Below, piece by piece: positions 24,001 to 36,321 of a stretch of DNA of 64,000 nt (its first letter is position 1; each line of letters starts with the position of its first letter). A model generated the notes under the pieces. That model did no database searches and was not told where the DNA came from. It saw nothing but the letters and a program-made list of their open reading frames with translations. A program made the translations under genes and the position numbers. Source of the DNA: Branchiostoma lanceolatum (lineage: Eukaryota > Chordata > Leptocardii > Amphioxiformes > Branchiostomatidae); NCBI RefSeq assembly GCF_035083965.1, contig NC_089726.1, forward strand, positions 10,049,501 through 10,113,500, read 5' to 3'.

Positions 24001-25877
24001 AATGCTTTTATACTTATAGATGCGATAAATTTGTCTATGAAGCACCAGCCTTTGAGGCGTTAAAGAATAAACCAGGTTCAGTGACCCAAGGGACATTGAT
24101 TCTCCTAAGGAACATACAACGTTTTCATAGCCATTAGAGTCACAAGAGAAAAGTTAAGCCACCCAGAATCACTCCTTGGTTGATCCCACACCAGCGGGGA
24201 AGCCCCTTGTAGAGTAGTCAAATGTAAGTAGCAGCTATTACAACATAACGTGCCCTCCACTGGATAATTGCCATCTGACAGGGCATGACCGTTCAAGTTC
24301 ATTTCCAGCATGATGCACTTGCAGTTGGTTAGGCAGGGTAAAGGGACTTCCGTCGTTTGGTGTATTTTGGCATTGGCTTACGTATCATGTGGCTTGCTGG
24401 GATTAGTAGCCATTTAAATACTTCACCAAAGGAACCAAAAGTGAAACAAATGAGGTTTTCAAGCACCGCTAAAAACGTAACTTTATATCAACGCCACCCT
24501 GGTTGTTCCCACGTTATATTATAAAATGCGGATGAAGTACAAAGCCATTGAAATGATATGTGCGCATTTTCAAAGCCATTGACAGATGATGATTTATAGC
24601 AACGGATATTTCCAATGATTGCCGTGCTTCGGTCTATTTGATCAAGTGAAAAACATTTTGTTACGCGTCATAAACGAGAAAAAATGGAAGGAACATATTT
24701 GATTGATCAGAGGTAAGTATAGGTTAAGTAGTTCACCGTGGAAATGACCCTGACCTAGACTGGGCAACTGGAAATAAGGACTGGCGAGGTTCACACGGTC
24801 TGAACTTGATTTCAGGAAGTAATAATGAGACCACACACGCTTTAGTTTGTGTGTCTGTTGCACAACTTAGAATCCTTGATTTTAAGAAACGGAAACAGAA
24901 ATGGGCCTACACTGTATTCTAAAATCGCAGCCACAAATGTCTCATTTAAAACAGGAAAAGTTACATCATGGTTAATGTCTACAGCTGTACTATATATAAC
25001 CGTCAAACCGGTCGAATAGACTAGTAGAGGGTTAAATCTTTCACTTCATGGGAAATGGACGTTAAATCATTCCCATCTGTATCAACTGGAACTAGAGTCA
25101 TTTCTGTTGTTTCACGGGGTCCTGGATCTATTAGCCTGCGTAAAATCCACCGGTCTTAAATTAACTTCTGTGCAACAGTAGCCCATTATGTTCACTGGGT
25201 CCTAATGGCAGGGAAAGCAACTGTCAGGAATTGTCTTGTACACTGTTGCATTGTGACTATATGAATTTGGTCAAGCAAAGTCTTTATTCTAAATTTGAGT
25301 CTATAGTCTTCTTAGTCATACGTGTACATTTTGCATGATATTCCCATTATAAAGCCAAGGGTACTAGTAACACAAATCCAATTTAGGTCGCAGCGAGGCC
25401 GCCAACGTGCCGCAAATGGAGTCCAGTGAGACACCTGCTTAGACATTTTATATCAGGTATTGTCTTGTACACTTGCATTGTGACTTTGAATTTGGTCAAG
25501 CAGAGTCTTTATTCTAAATGTGAGTACTTAATTATTTTAGTCGTTTCTAGACTGTGCATCTTGTCTCAATTTGTACATTTGGCTTCAGCCATGCCATCAG
25601 CGTCCTTTTCTGCGCTCTCCCACACACACGGCCGTGCCACTGCCATTATTCCCCCTGTACGCCGTATGGTAATTGGGTTCAACACGAGGGGCACGTCCAG
25701 CGAGACCTTAGGTTAACGAGTTCTGCAGGTATTATACTCTGAGGTTCCCTTACACAAAACACGTTAATCCCCTGTCTCGTCGAGAAGCAAAGATCCTGCA
25801 CGATTCGCTAAACTGAGCGATTTCTGGTTTGATAGAAGCACTTTTCAAAGGGTGCCCTTCGACGTGGTTGAGTTATA
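21070..25877. other. Upstream flank of the LRR gene, no recognised gene
   Basis: The first minus-strand exon or exons (5' UTR) of the LRR gene should lie here, because an acceptor sits at about 21070-21071. A strong minus-strand donor GTAAGT near 22533 marks one possible first-exon end, which is speculative. A 134-codon open frame at 23078-23482 shows no family motif I know. A block of about 80 bp at 25225-25310 is repeated at 25452-25540. Confidence 0.4.
25225..25540. repeat. Local direct duplication of about 80 bp
   Basis: The words attgtcttgtacact, gcattgtgact, gaatttggtcaagca and gagtctttattctaaat occur in the same order at 25225-25310 and again at 25452-25540, with a few indels. The first copy continues into a fragment (ttagtcata ... 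ggtcgcagcgaggccgcc, about 25310-25405) that matches the interior and end of the CCCATTCCACTAG element family. Confidence 0.7.
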
Positions 25878-26824
25878 CCCCCATTCCACTTGGACGGCGC
25901 TCTCGCCGCGCCCTCACGGCGACCAGAGCGCCGTGAGAGGCGCCGATTTCCTGGAAAACGTGCTCAAGTGGAATCTCTACGGCGACCTCAGCGCGACCAA
26001 AATGTCAAATGTCCGCAACTTTTTATGAGCGACCAAAGATTTCACAGATCACTCAACGAATTCTAGAGATAAAGAACGAATTTTCTTTTCGTTTTGTGTG
26101 CTTTGTTGTCTTCTCAGTCGTACCTTTACCTCTTGCATCTTATTTGAATGATAAAATCAAGGGGAAAACAGATTCAATTTTGATCGCTGCACGGTCGCTT
26201 AGTGTGTGTCTTAAGTTATATATTTGTTCAAATATGTTTTTTTTTGTCTGTCATGTAACCTGTTTGCTATAGAAAAATATATTCTATCATGCTACGTTAT
26301 TATAGAAACGTAAATCACAGAATTGTTAAACACTTTTTGAACCACAGACAATAAAACTTGGAGGGAATTTAATTTGAATGGAAGCAAGTACTTAGTTAGT
26401 AGTTATTCGTCAATTTGTAGTGCCCATTAGGAAAATGTTGATTTGACCACAAAATTCCCAGAAATTCAAGATACACCGCTTCAAGAATGAAATTTGTTTG
26501 AACTACAGTTAAGACCATTCAATCATTCAATCCTCGTAGAGTGCTCGCTGCGATCCTTGATCGCTGCGGCCCTTTGATCCCTCGCTGCGGCCCTTTGATC
26601 CCATCGCCATGCTCGGCGCGCCCACGGCGACTGTTTTGAACATGTTCAAAACCATCGCCGAGGTGACGGCGCGCATGGCGCGCATGGCGCTCTCACCGCG
26701 CTCCCAATGCGCTCTCGCCGCGCTCTCGGCGCTCTCACGGCGCTGGCGGCGCTCTCACGGCGATCTGGCCAAATTGACGTCGCCGTGAGAGCGCGGCGAG
26801 AGCGCCGTCCTAGTGGAATGGGGG
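25878..26824. mobile_element. 947-bp inverted-repeat element, CCCCCATTCCACTAG family
   Basis: The termini cccccattccacttggacg and cgtcctagtggaatggggg are inverted complements, and pairing continues inward for about 45 bp (ggcgctctcgccgcgc...cacggcga) with two mismatches. The GC-rich inner ends are built of gcgctctc/ggcgagagc words. The AT-rich centre (near 26040-26170) holds sequence shared with 57775-57960 in inverse and with 32910-33060. There is no transposase frame; the open frames in the GC-rich ends are repeat translations. It is a non-autonomous DNA transposon of uncertain superfamily; the target duplication is not clear. Confidence 0.75.
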
Positions 26825-29800
26825 TCTTAGCGGATGTTGATAAGATGGCAAGTGGAGATGCACGTCGCTCAAGATCGGCAGTGATAATAACGATTATGAT
26901 TAATGAATGAAGACCTTCATTGTACATATATGTTTATATGTATATTAAGTACAGGTCACAACAAAAGAAATAGTTTACAAATACATGTATACATTGTCAA
27001 TCTGGTACAAGAATTATAATCTACTAGATGAATTCGCTTCTTTGTGATGGTGAAAATGTAACAGCAGATGTGTCTCAGATATAATGGCCGATGGGCTGAT
27101 AGTGTGTTATAATCCTTTTGGCTCTTGCAAACTCATCAAATAACTAAGTAGAATGGTCAGACGTTTGAACGGTGGACACAAAAATGTAAACATTCGTCTG
27201 TCTTCTGGCTCCTTTGTATCAATGGTGGAAATGTAATAGCAGATGTACCTCAGATATAACGGCATAATATTATAATCATTTTGACTATTGCAAACTCCAT
27301 CGAGTAACTAAGTTGTCCGGTCAGGCGTTTGAACGGTGAGCACAAATATGTAAACATTCGTCGGTCTGTCCTCTCCTGCAGGTTTGACAACAAACAATAA
27401 ATATTCCATGCCTCTGGACGGATGCTGTAAGGAGGCCAGGCTGTGCGACCTGTCCCTCTATAGGGAGGGGTTGGCGTTGAAAGGTGATGGACAGGACTTG
27501 TGAGGGAGAAATAATCGATTAGTCAAGGACTTCCGACAGGGCGTGAAGAGCTTCTGGAACAATCAAGACCTCCACAAAATTATACATGTAATTTATAGGC
27601 ATGGCGGACTGATTCTTTTTGCAGACTATTTTTGTCAGTAAGTGCTGCACTGGACTACTGGACAAGGAAATGTGGGAAGCATGTGCACAAGCATTTTTTT
27701 CAATATCGACTATTTCAATGGCTACATAATTCCGAAAATTGAATATGTGATGAATCTCGAGTTATGTGTATTTGACTTGCGGTATGTATCCAGCAACCAT
27801 CACCCAAAAGCTGTAGATGTAAGTTTTACACGTGTACGTAATCGCCCCTGTTGTAAAATAGTTGAGCTCGCGCCTCCTGTTTCTTGGATTTAGGGTCCTG
27901 CTACTGTAGTTGACAAGAAAAGGAAGCTGTCGCCTCCCGTAGTCGAACAATAAACATGTCCAGCTCAGATTGGCGTGCGGCTGACCTGGGTCACGCCAAG
28001 CCTCTGTACGGCCAGCCCAGCAAGGACTAGCACCATCCCGCGACATAACCGCCACAAACACGTCCGTCATGGCATCGGTATGGTCCGCAAATTAGACTGG
28101 ACGTAAACAGCCCACCGCAATGCTGTGCGTGCCTGACATGTTTGGACGCAACTCTAAATTGACCCAATCTTTATGAGTGAAGCGCTCAAGTGAAATTCTT
28201 CGATTTGTACCACGAGTCGAGCTCATATTAGGAAATCACTGAAAGTCGTGTGGGCAAACCTGTCTGATTATCTAAATCAAAGCGACTTGAGAATGTTATT
28301 GGTTACTCGTTCTGTTGACGTTATTGTTGCTTTCTAGGCTATAGTTTCCTTCGCCCTGTTCACGAGACGCATAGCTGAATTCTTCAGAATAGCTGAAATA
28401 GTTCTGTTCCGTGTACCGTCTCCTAGTCATGGAGAGTAGCTCAGTCTTGTATAAGAGGTTATACTTTCCGAATCATCTCCAGATCTTTTCTACCTCTTTT
28501 CAGATCCTACAGAAGCCAGCGTGACAATTGGACTGGCACGAACATATAATTAAACCACCACAATGTGCGATCCTGTCTAAAGATTCTTTCAAGCTAAAAG
28601 AAAACTATTCGCCTGGCGCTGTCGCAGACTCCGGCGATCCATTTCTTTTGGTTCCACTACTTTGATTTACCTTTTGCATACTTTCTCTCCCTGTCGCCAC
28701 CACAGGAGAGCACGCCACCTATAATTACATCCCCTGTCATTGCAGAAGAAAGGAAACCCGACCCAAACCAAAGCAGCGGACGCCAGTGTGGAATACCTGC
28801 CAACCTTTTCCTGTTGTTTGTTTTTGTGGACGAGTTAGCTGTCGTACATGTTGTACATGACAAGAAAATTAGGTCTCCATGTACATAAGCAAATGTTGTA
28901 AGGCTAAAGTACGTTAATTACAAAAACAAACAGATAATTCTTCCGTTTCACGAATTTCATAACATTTTGAATAATCATTAATCACGGTGTATTGATGTCT
29001 ATCTGTTTTTAAAATCAAACATTTCGCCCCGCTCTACGCACTATTTATTCAAATAGTGTAATCCTTTAAAGTAAGATGGACACAGAACTCCATTGGTAAA
29101 GAAAACACAAATAACAACAGTTGATACGCACAGGAGGTAAGGAAAATAAACATTCATTTGGCAACAAACTCAATCTCAGCCATATGTATTACATGTGGAT
29201 AAGCCCTATATAGATATAGCTATATATCCTATAAATATATCCTATAAAAAAGAACCCCATCACTTTGCTCTTAGAGTTTCCTAATAAAAAGGCTTACCGT
29301 ACACTTTGTAGATGTACGATAGAACACTCACTAATTAGTCTACAGATATCATATTTGCTCACAACCCCCCGAGTCCACCAAGAGGATATTTCTAGGCCAC
29401 TAGCAACCCCCTCCACTAGCCCCAATTGGAACATACTTGAACCCTTGGCCCCCCTGACCCACCCTCGTTGATACACACGGATCGACTATTCCGCCCTTTC
29501 CCGCCGACTCCCCTCTGCTCGGCCAAGTGCACAGACCCACTCAAACCTGTCCCGCCGCTAAAACCTCATTCCCTTCACCTTAGACTTGAACTCTATCTCA
29601 CCTTGGAACGCGACTTAAACGTTTTCAGGTCCGTTTGACTCTCCATGGAGGAGGATGTGCGGTTTATATTTGTCTGTAGGTCTCCATGCCACTTGCGACA
29701 GTACGACCTCGACGCGACCAAGAATTTGCTCCGGTCGCAGCAAAAATATATCGGTACACATTCAGCTAATCAATCACACGTCCTACCCTCGGTTATCTAA

Positions 29801-32800
29801 CCTCAAACCATCTCCCATGTCATGAACGCAGACCGCGGGTTGTTAAATGTGCAAGGTTCACCTCCAAAAGTCGCATTTGTGTACGAATGTTTAAGCTAAC
29901 GTTTTCTTGCGCTGGCTTGACGTTAGGAAAAGTGTGGCTATTTGCTCCGATGGACAAAGGTGTAAATGATGCGTTGAGCCATATGAAAAGTTGTGGCCGT
30001 GACTTAATGTTGCCGTTTTTCAAGTTGACAAATAAAACATAAGCATTGCATCCCTGAGGTACAGCTAACTTGAATCTCAACAGTGATGTAAAAATAAACT
30101 GGACACTCGGGTTAACACAGTTTTGAAACGGTATAGGCCGTCCTGTTTGGTTTCAATCTTATGCTGTGCTAGTTCCCTTTCGCACAACACGAATATACAG
30201 CTATCGAGACTTCCTCTCCAATCTGGAGTGAATTACAAACCTTTAAAGTGTAATTTCTGGGCTTCTTGCCCAATTCTTAACTTGGAGAAGATCCCGATGT
30301 GGAAGAAACTCTAACTACCCTTTTCTGCTGTCTAGACACTACAAACGTAGCTATCAAACACAAGAAAACACTAGCATTTATAAATACTACTTGTATGTAT
30401 GTCAATTTTGATACACTGTTGCACCAAGATTGGAAATGACAGTGATATCTTGTGGTACTAAAAGCCCAAACGGCTCATATTACCGACTACCTAGCAAAGG
30501 TAACCGCTAAGGTCTCCATGGGACGCGCAGGCCCGTAGCTACATGCTCTCAATCTTATCAACATTAATCACCTCTGAATAGCCCCCGTTCTTTCCTTCGT
30601 TCCTAATTGATTCATGATTATAAAACACTCCGGTTTCACTCACCGTTTCCTTCGGAGCGACAGACCGGCCAAGTCGACACCGTCAACCGCACAGCGCAGC
30701 CGGGGCTCTGACGATGTCCTCGGACGGCGACGGAATTCCGTACGAAGTTGCCTGGCAAATTTTCCGGGGGGTCAGTCGCACCAAGTTTGGGAAGATATCG
30801 GTGTCTCGTGCACACAACTGAAAACCGCTGGTGCTAACGACCACGCCTACTGCACTGAGGTGCTCCCAGATTTTACAGGGATTCTGATGTTTTTCAAAAT
30901 CACTGTTCTGTGTAGTTGTACAGTCACAGGTCTGTTTCTCTCCATCCAATATCCGACCCACACCTGGACAAACGGAAAATCTCCCTACTTTTTTGGCAGA
31001 AGAAGCCGCAAGTGTGATCTTATAAGAAGTCCTCACTCGGTCCTCTGGCGATAGACTAAGCACACTCCAAATCCCTGGCACGTTGTTGCTCGCTATATCC
31101 CTTGTAGCCCCAAGGACTAATCCAGGTGGCAGGCAGCTCCGCGTCTGAACTTTCCTAGCCCACAGCCCTGGAATACGCACAGCTCTGGCTTCTGTAGAAT
31201 AGAACAGGTCTATATCTTCGTCTTATTAAGATCGGAAATCGCCGCTGACGACTTTGGGACTTGCGCGGTCAGGAGCGTGACAGATGCTTTCCGGAATGAC
31301 CCTCTGCTCGGACCGTTTGTCAGGATCGGTCCCGCACCCCGCGTACTCACACAGCTTCTGATTGATGTGAACCTAGCTACAAGTAGCGCCGTCTCTCAGA
31401 ATCTGGGGCCTTTCGCACACGCGACCGACTAACCCCTCGGGTCGTCCCAGGAGTGCGGACAGGACGGTGTCCGGATTACACGGTCAGGGCAGTGGATTCT
31501 TCAGCTTCTGTCGGACCCCTCGGCTATGCAAACCCGACCCACCACGCGTGGCATGTTCCACAGCAACGTGCGAAGGCCTCAGTTTAGCTCCGCGTCTGCG
31601 GCGGGGCCAACAAAACGGGACAGAAGAAGACGAATGGTTGTTTAATTTCCACAAATCTCGAGAAGTATTGCACAGAGATGCTGGGAATGATAATCGAAGC
31701 CCACGGGCGGTGGATGGAGACCTTTTCTTCCTGTTTTGTGATACCAGTCATTAGTACCCACAGCGCGAAACTTCAAACGCGTCGTAATTTTCTACGCTAA
31801 GTTGCTGCCCTGGCCCAGTTCTGGGGCCACGCTCAGGCAATTAGATTCTATTGTTGTTCAGAAAGATGTTGAAAAAGGGTTTGAAAGAGACTGTAGGGTG
31901 GAACAGCCGTCATACGGGCGGAAAGGTCTGTAAAAGGTAGATCGGCGCTTCTAGCAGAAAGTTATGATTTAAGTCTGGGCGGGGAGTTCCCTCCCCTCAA
32001 GCCGTTACCATGGCAGCCGAAAAAGGGCGGTATGGGTTAATCCTAGCCGCAAGGAAAGTGCTTGAAACACTCATCAGTGCTTTTAACACTTTCAAGTCCA
32101 GATGGAAGTTTGCAGCAAAGACAGACAGCGGTTTGTCGTCACTTGTAATGTGAAATGCCAAAGGCATGCGTTCCCCTTAAGCACTAAAAGGAACATTTCC
32201 AAAACTTCGATTTTAGATAAGAACGCACACTTTCTATCTCGAAAACGATGCAATTGATAATTTGGGTCACTTTCATCCGGAGAAAACGTTGCGTGTCCCC
32301 ACCCCTTGTGGATAACAATGGTTCGTGAATAGAATGTAGAGACTGTAGAGTAAATGGTACACGACACGGGGCGAGGGGGTCTTAATTGAAAAGTATCTCA
32401 ATCAAAAGGTGAATTTTTGGGTCGAGGTCGTAGCAGGTGTCTCCGTGAAAAACTTAAGGGTTAGATTAGCAGTGACGTGGGCAGAGTCTCCCACTATTGC
32501 GTGAAGGCCAGGTCAGCGCGTCCCACCACGCGAGTCATGTGTGATGAAAGATGACGTGTGCAAGGCTGTGGAACGGTAGGCCTGCAACTGGGATTCTGGT
32601 TTCAAAATATTGATGTCAGTGTTGAACGAACAAGTAAAACCAGTAAGGCTTTGAACGAAAAAAGAGAGCTTTATATTCCTAATGAAAAGGTATCAAAAAC
32701 GGATTGATTTTGAATCTTCGTAGTGCCTTTTTCTATATACTAATACCAACCTAATGGGACGTATAAGGAGAATGGTTATCTGTTTATACTATTATCATTA

Positions 32801-32897
32801 GTATACCAACCTTAGACGTGAACTAAGTTAGAAAACTTCAGTGCAAAGTCCATTATCGATTGGCGAAACCGCCTTTCACAGTTCATCGTAATACCTG
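26825..32897. other. No recognised gene
   Basis: Apart from the tandem duplication at 27045-27376, nothing supportable was found. The 30614-31760 part is more GC- and CpG-rich than its surroundings and has open frames on both strands (for example 30683-31180 minus and 31467-31754 plus) without recognisable domains. It could be a CpG-rich regulatory region or an old pseudogene; I cannot tell. Confidence 0.35.
27045..27376. repeat. Two-copy tandem duplication, unit about 165-175 bp
   Basis: Copy 1 (from about 27045) and copy 2 (from about 27220) share in order aatgtaa.agcagatgt, ctcagatataa.ggc, ttgcaaactc, aactaagt, ggtcag.cgtttgaacggtg, cacaaa.atgtaaacattcgtc. Divergence is perhaps 15 percent by eye, with small indels. 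No coding potential; function unknown. Confidence 0.8.
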
Positions 32898-33090
32898 ACA
32901 TTCTACCAGGGCGGCGACCGAGCTATTTGACAGAGTGCTGAACGAATTTCATAGAAAAAAAGACGAGCCTTTTACGCCTTGTGTGTTTTGTTGTCTTTTC
33001 AGTCATACTTTTACATTTTTCATGATATTCCAGTTATGAAGTCAAGGGTTTCACAAATCTAATTTAGGCCGCCGTCTAGTGGACTGGGGA
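32898..33090. mobile_element. 193-bp degraded copy of the CCCATTCCACTAG MITE
   Basis: It starts acattctaccagggcggcga and ends gccgccgtctagtggactgg, matching the ends of the family after a few substitutions. The interior (tttgacagagt, aacgaatttcatag, ccttttacg, ttttcagtcatacttttac, gaagtcaagg, aatttaggc) matches the reverse complement of 57775-57960 word for word with indels. Confidence 0.75.
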
Positions 33091-36000
33091 TCTAAAAGTG
33101 TCGGGTAGCCGTGATAGTACCGAGGACGACTCGCGATTTCATTTATCAATATGTCAGTGACCCTGGCAAAATTGTCTTGAGCTACACCACATGTCTGCGA
33201 GTCTTGGAGCCGTTCCAAGACGCCGAGATGGTCCATATACCACCTGGAGGATTTTGTCTCCAGTGTTCGGTAGGCTGGGTTCTTAACAGACGCAGCCCGT
33301 GGTTATTAAAGGCCGGGCGGATATGCCGCGCATCCCTCCGTGATCCCTGTAGGCCCACCTCAGTCGAACCCTGCCCTCCTTCTCCAATTAGGCCGACATT
33401 ATAGCGGCAATTACGAGCCGACTGTGTTTACCAATAGAGGGGGATCTAAGCATTCCCCACAACGTCTTCTAAGACTCTCGACATGCCGCAGACTCTTCCA
33501 CGGCGTCTTGGTGGGTTCTTGGAGATAGAGTTTCTACATTCTAGGTCAACGCGCAGACAGCTATTAAATCATCAATGCAATTAGCGGACGATGATACACG
33601 CAATGGGTATTCAATGTTTGACCTGTTTGATACAAATCTGGGCTGCGAGATTCAACGGACAGCATATCAATCAGACATCTTGGCATTTTTTTTTAATTAC
33701 TGCTTTTAAAGATTCGACAATTTATCATAACCTTTGGACGAGTACTGTTTATGTATCCACTTAAGCAAAGACAGATAGTAGACTTCACCAGTAGTATGTC
33801 CTTGTTCTATATTGGCTAATGGAATAGAGGTCCATGAACCAGTACAATGCCTGCATTTGTTTTTAGCAGAGCTGATCGCCCCATTTGTTATATATTCAAG
33901 TATATCCTAATACGAACTGACATATTCCCTATGATATATAACCAGGCAGGCAGCTGACATAGCTCGTCACTGGCCTATGTGCATGAACTTGAGATAGGCT
34001 TTAGCTTCTGGCGAAAAAATGAAACAAGTATCATCTGCTCTATCGTTAATACACTTCCCTTTCACTCACTCGAGGGATTCTGGTCCGGAAGAGATAATTA
34101 GGTGCTTTTACTTTTGGTAGAGATTATGATGTTTGTAAACAAATACTACGATATGGCTAGAACTGTCAGTCCATTCGCTGGAGGAAATACGGCTTACTAA
34201 GTATTAACTTCCCTTCTAGATAGACAACATCTGGACCGATTTAGTCCACCTGCCTCATCACTGAGCAGTAGATGGATATCATAATAACATTTGTGAACGG
34301 CGTATCCTTTTCACCTGGTTATTTCAAAACACCCACTGGTAAAGCGACTAAGCTATAAGTATAGTGATGACGCTCAACCCTGCTACTTGGGCATTTGGAT
34401 CAAATTCCGTGGATCCGTGGGCCAGAGTTTGATCCCAGGGTCGGCCCCAGCTCGGACATGTTGAAAGGGATTGCATGCGTCAATTCGGATGGTGACGTAA
34501 AGCTAGCGGCCCCGTGTATGAGGGAGCTTCAGGCGTAAGCCTCAAGCGCCATGCAAACCTCTGCACGTAAAAGAATCTAACACACCTATCGATAAGAGTA
34601 GGGGTGACCCGGTGTGCCTGGCTAAATACGCGAGCCGTAGCGAAGCATCATTGCACTATCAGCTAACGAAAAAACATCACGCCTACACGTGTATCAGCAC
34701 CACAACTCTCCGATTGCACTATTTCGCTAGCACCTTCTGTTCTTGCAGGCCCTCTACTAGGCTTGGCAGTTCACTGAAGATGTGGGTCACATCAACCAAC
34801 TTGGCAAAGCTTTCTAAATCTTCGTCAAGGCCAGGTGTCCTCAGAGAGGAAACTATTTGTTCTACAAATCAAAGAGATGTGCAACCCCAGATCTAAGCCC
34901 GTCCTTTTAATTAAAAGCCTGTTGCCCGAAGCAAACAGGGGAGCCAATGCTGTGATCGTTGACCTTGTATGTATGTGGGTACTGTTGAGTCGATGTCCAG
35001 TCACATTCGAGGCTTTATTATACATAGCATAAGGTCATGAGATCACCATAGCTACTTTTGATGATCTTCGATTTTGTAAGGTAAAGTAGTGATTTTTACA
35101 CCGACTGCACCATCCTAATGTTAGGAGGACAGGGTGTTTGCAGAAATAGGATAGGTGAAATATGTTCCAACCTTCACTCCCCACATCTGCTTGGAGATGA
35201 CTATTTACTTGTAGTACAGTGGTGACGACTCGCAGCAGCATGCGATGGACGTATGTTGCACTGGGTCTGTACGATGGGGGGCCTGCATTGAGTTGACCCG
35301 CGTTGTGCAGTACAACAACAAGCCAATAAATGTTCAAACGTTTTCACAGCTTTTATAGCCGACCTTGAAATAAATGTCTTCTACTACTAGGTACATGTAA
35401 GATGCCAAGAATGATGTGGGCCGCGAATAGTGAAAGGATGGTGCCATAGAGGTATGGCAAAAAATTAAGCGAGGTACAGTATTGCATTTAAGAAGTTTCA
35501 TAGTATTTGAATAGTTTACCGGAATGTTCTGACATCCCTCTCTTTCCTTTAGAGGGGATGGATTCTTTCTTCTGGTCTACAAACTCCTTAATCAAAGTTC
35601 TATATCTTTTCAATGATATAGTTTAAAGAACGATGTACTGTTAACATAATTGGTACAGTCCTTTATTTGTCAGTTTATAAGTGCTGATAGATATATGTTT
35701 ACTTGTGTCACATTCCTATTCTTATGGCTTTCGCCCCCTGACCCCGTTCAAACATGCACAAACCGAGCCGGACTTGCTATAGTCAATACCTGCATCCTGG
35801 TCACCGAAATGTAAGAAACAAGAACACATGCCGGGCTTTTCAGATCGACATTGATTTATGACAGTTTTTTTTCTTCTTCCTTCCTCGCCATCTGCGATGC
35901 GGTCGGTTCTATTCTGCCTTGGCGACCCTGTGGGTTAGATGGGTCTCACATATAGTGTACTGAAAAACCGACATGTGTATCGGTCGACAACTATCGTACG

Positions 36001-36115
36001 ACGGTTATTCTTTTGTGTTTGTAAAGCGCGAATCGATCGCAAAGAAATATCACAAGAGGAAGGAATAATGGTGGTAGCGTTAGTTTACTCGACTGTGAGA
36101 ATAGTACATTACGTG
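33091..36115. other. No recognised gene (contains SINE-like segment)
   Basis: Apart from the SINE-like segment near 34390-34610, no coding exon, RNA gene or strong repeat was recognised. Confidence 0.35.
34390..34610. mobile_element. Possible tRNA-derived SINE
   Basis: A stretch with an RNA polymerase III-like B box (gagtttgatccc near 34432) followed by a CG-rich body: ggccccgtgtatgagggagc, ttcaggcgtaagcctcaagc, gcaaacctctgcacgtaaaa, gataagagtaggggtgaccc. Composition and order resemble metazoan tRNA-headed SINEs. I cannot see a clear A box, 3' repeat or target duplication, so the assignment is tentative and the boundaries approximate. Confidence 0.4.
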
Positions 36116-36124
36116 GGAAGAAAT

Positions 36125-36312
36125 TAGCCTCTACCAGGCTCTACGGGCCGCAGGAAAGAAATTGGTAAGTCAAATAGAGCACGCCAGAGGAGTTAGCTGA
36201 CCGGTAGTTCAGTCCCTAGGTCGCAAACTGAAGTCTTTGGCCAGCTAACTCCTTTATACCATGTTATCTGTCTGTTTTGCCAATTTCTACATGTGGAGCC
36301 TGGTAGAGGCTA
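36125..36312. mobile_element. 188-bp hairpin MITE with perfect 9-bp target duplication
   Basis: The left terminus tagcctctaccaggctctac and right terminus gtggagcctggtagaggcta pair over 20 bp with one mismatch. A second complementary pair lies inside (ggagttagctgaccg with ggccagctaactcc). The 9 bp ggaagaaat occur directly outside both ends (36116-36124 and 36313-36321). A 9-bp duplication with TIRs suits the Mutator-like (MULE) superfamily. No coding capacity. Confidence 0.85.
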
Positions 36313-36321
36313 GGAAGAAAT

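Noticed and set aside
26646..26927. Arg/Ala-rich open frames on both strands
   Set aside because: They are translations of the gcgctctc repeats in the inverted terminal repeat of the 25878-26824 element.
30683..31180. 165-codon minus-strand open frame
   Set aside because: Overlaps a similar-size plus-strand frame, has no family features and could be chance in GC-richer sequence.
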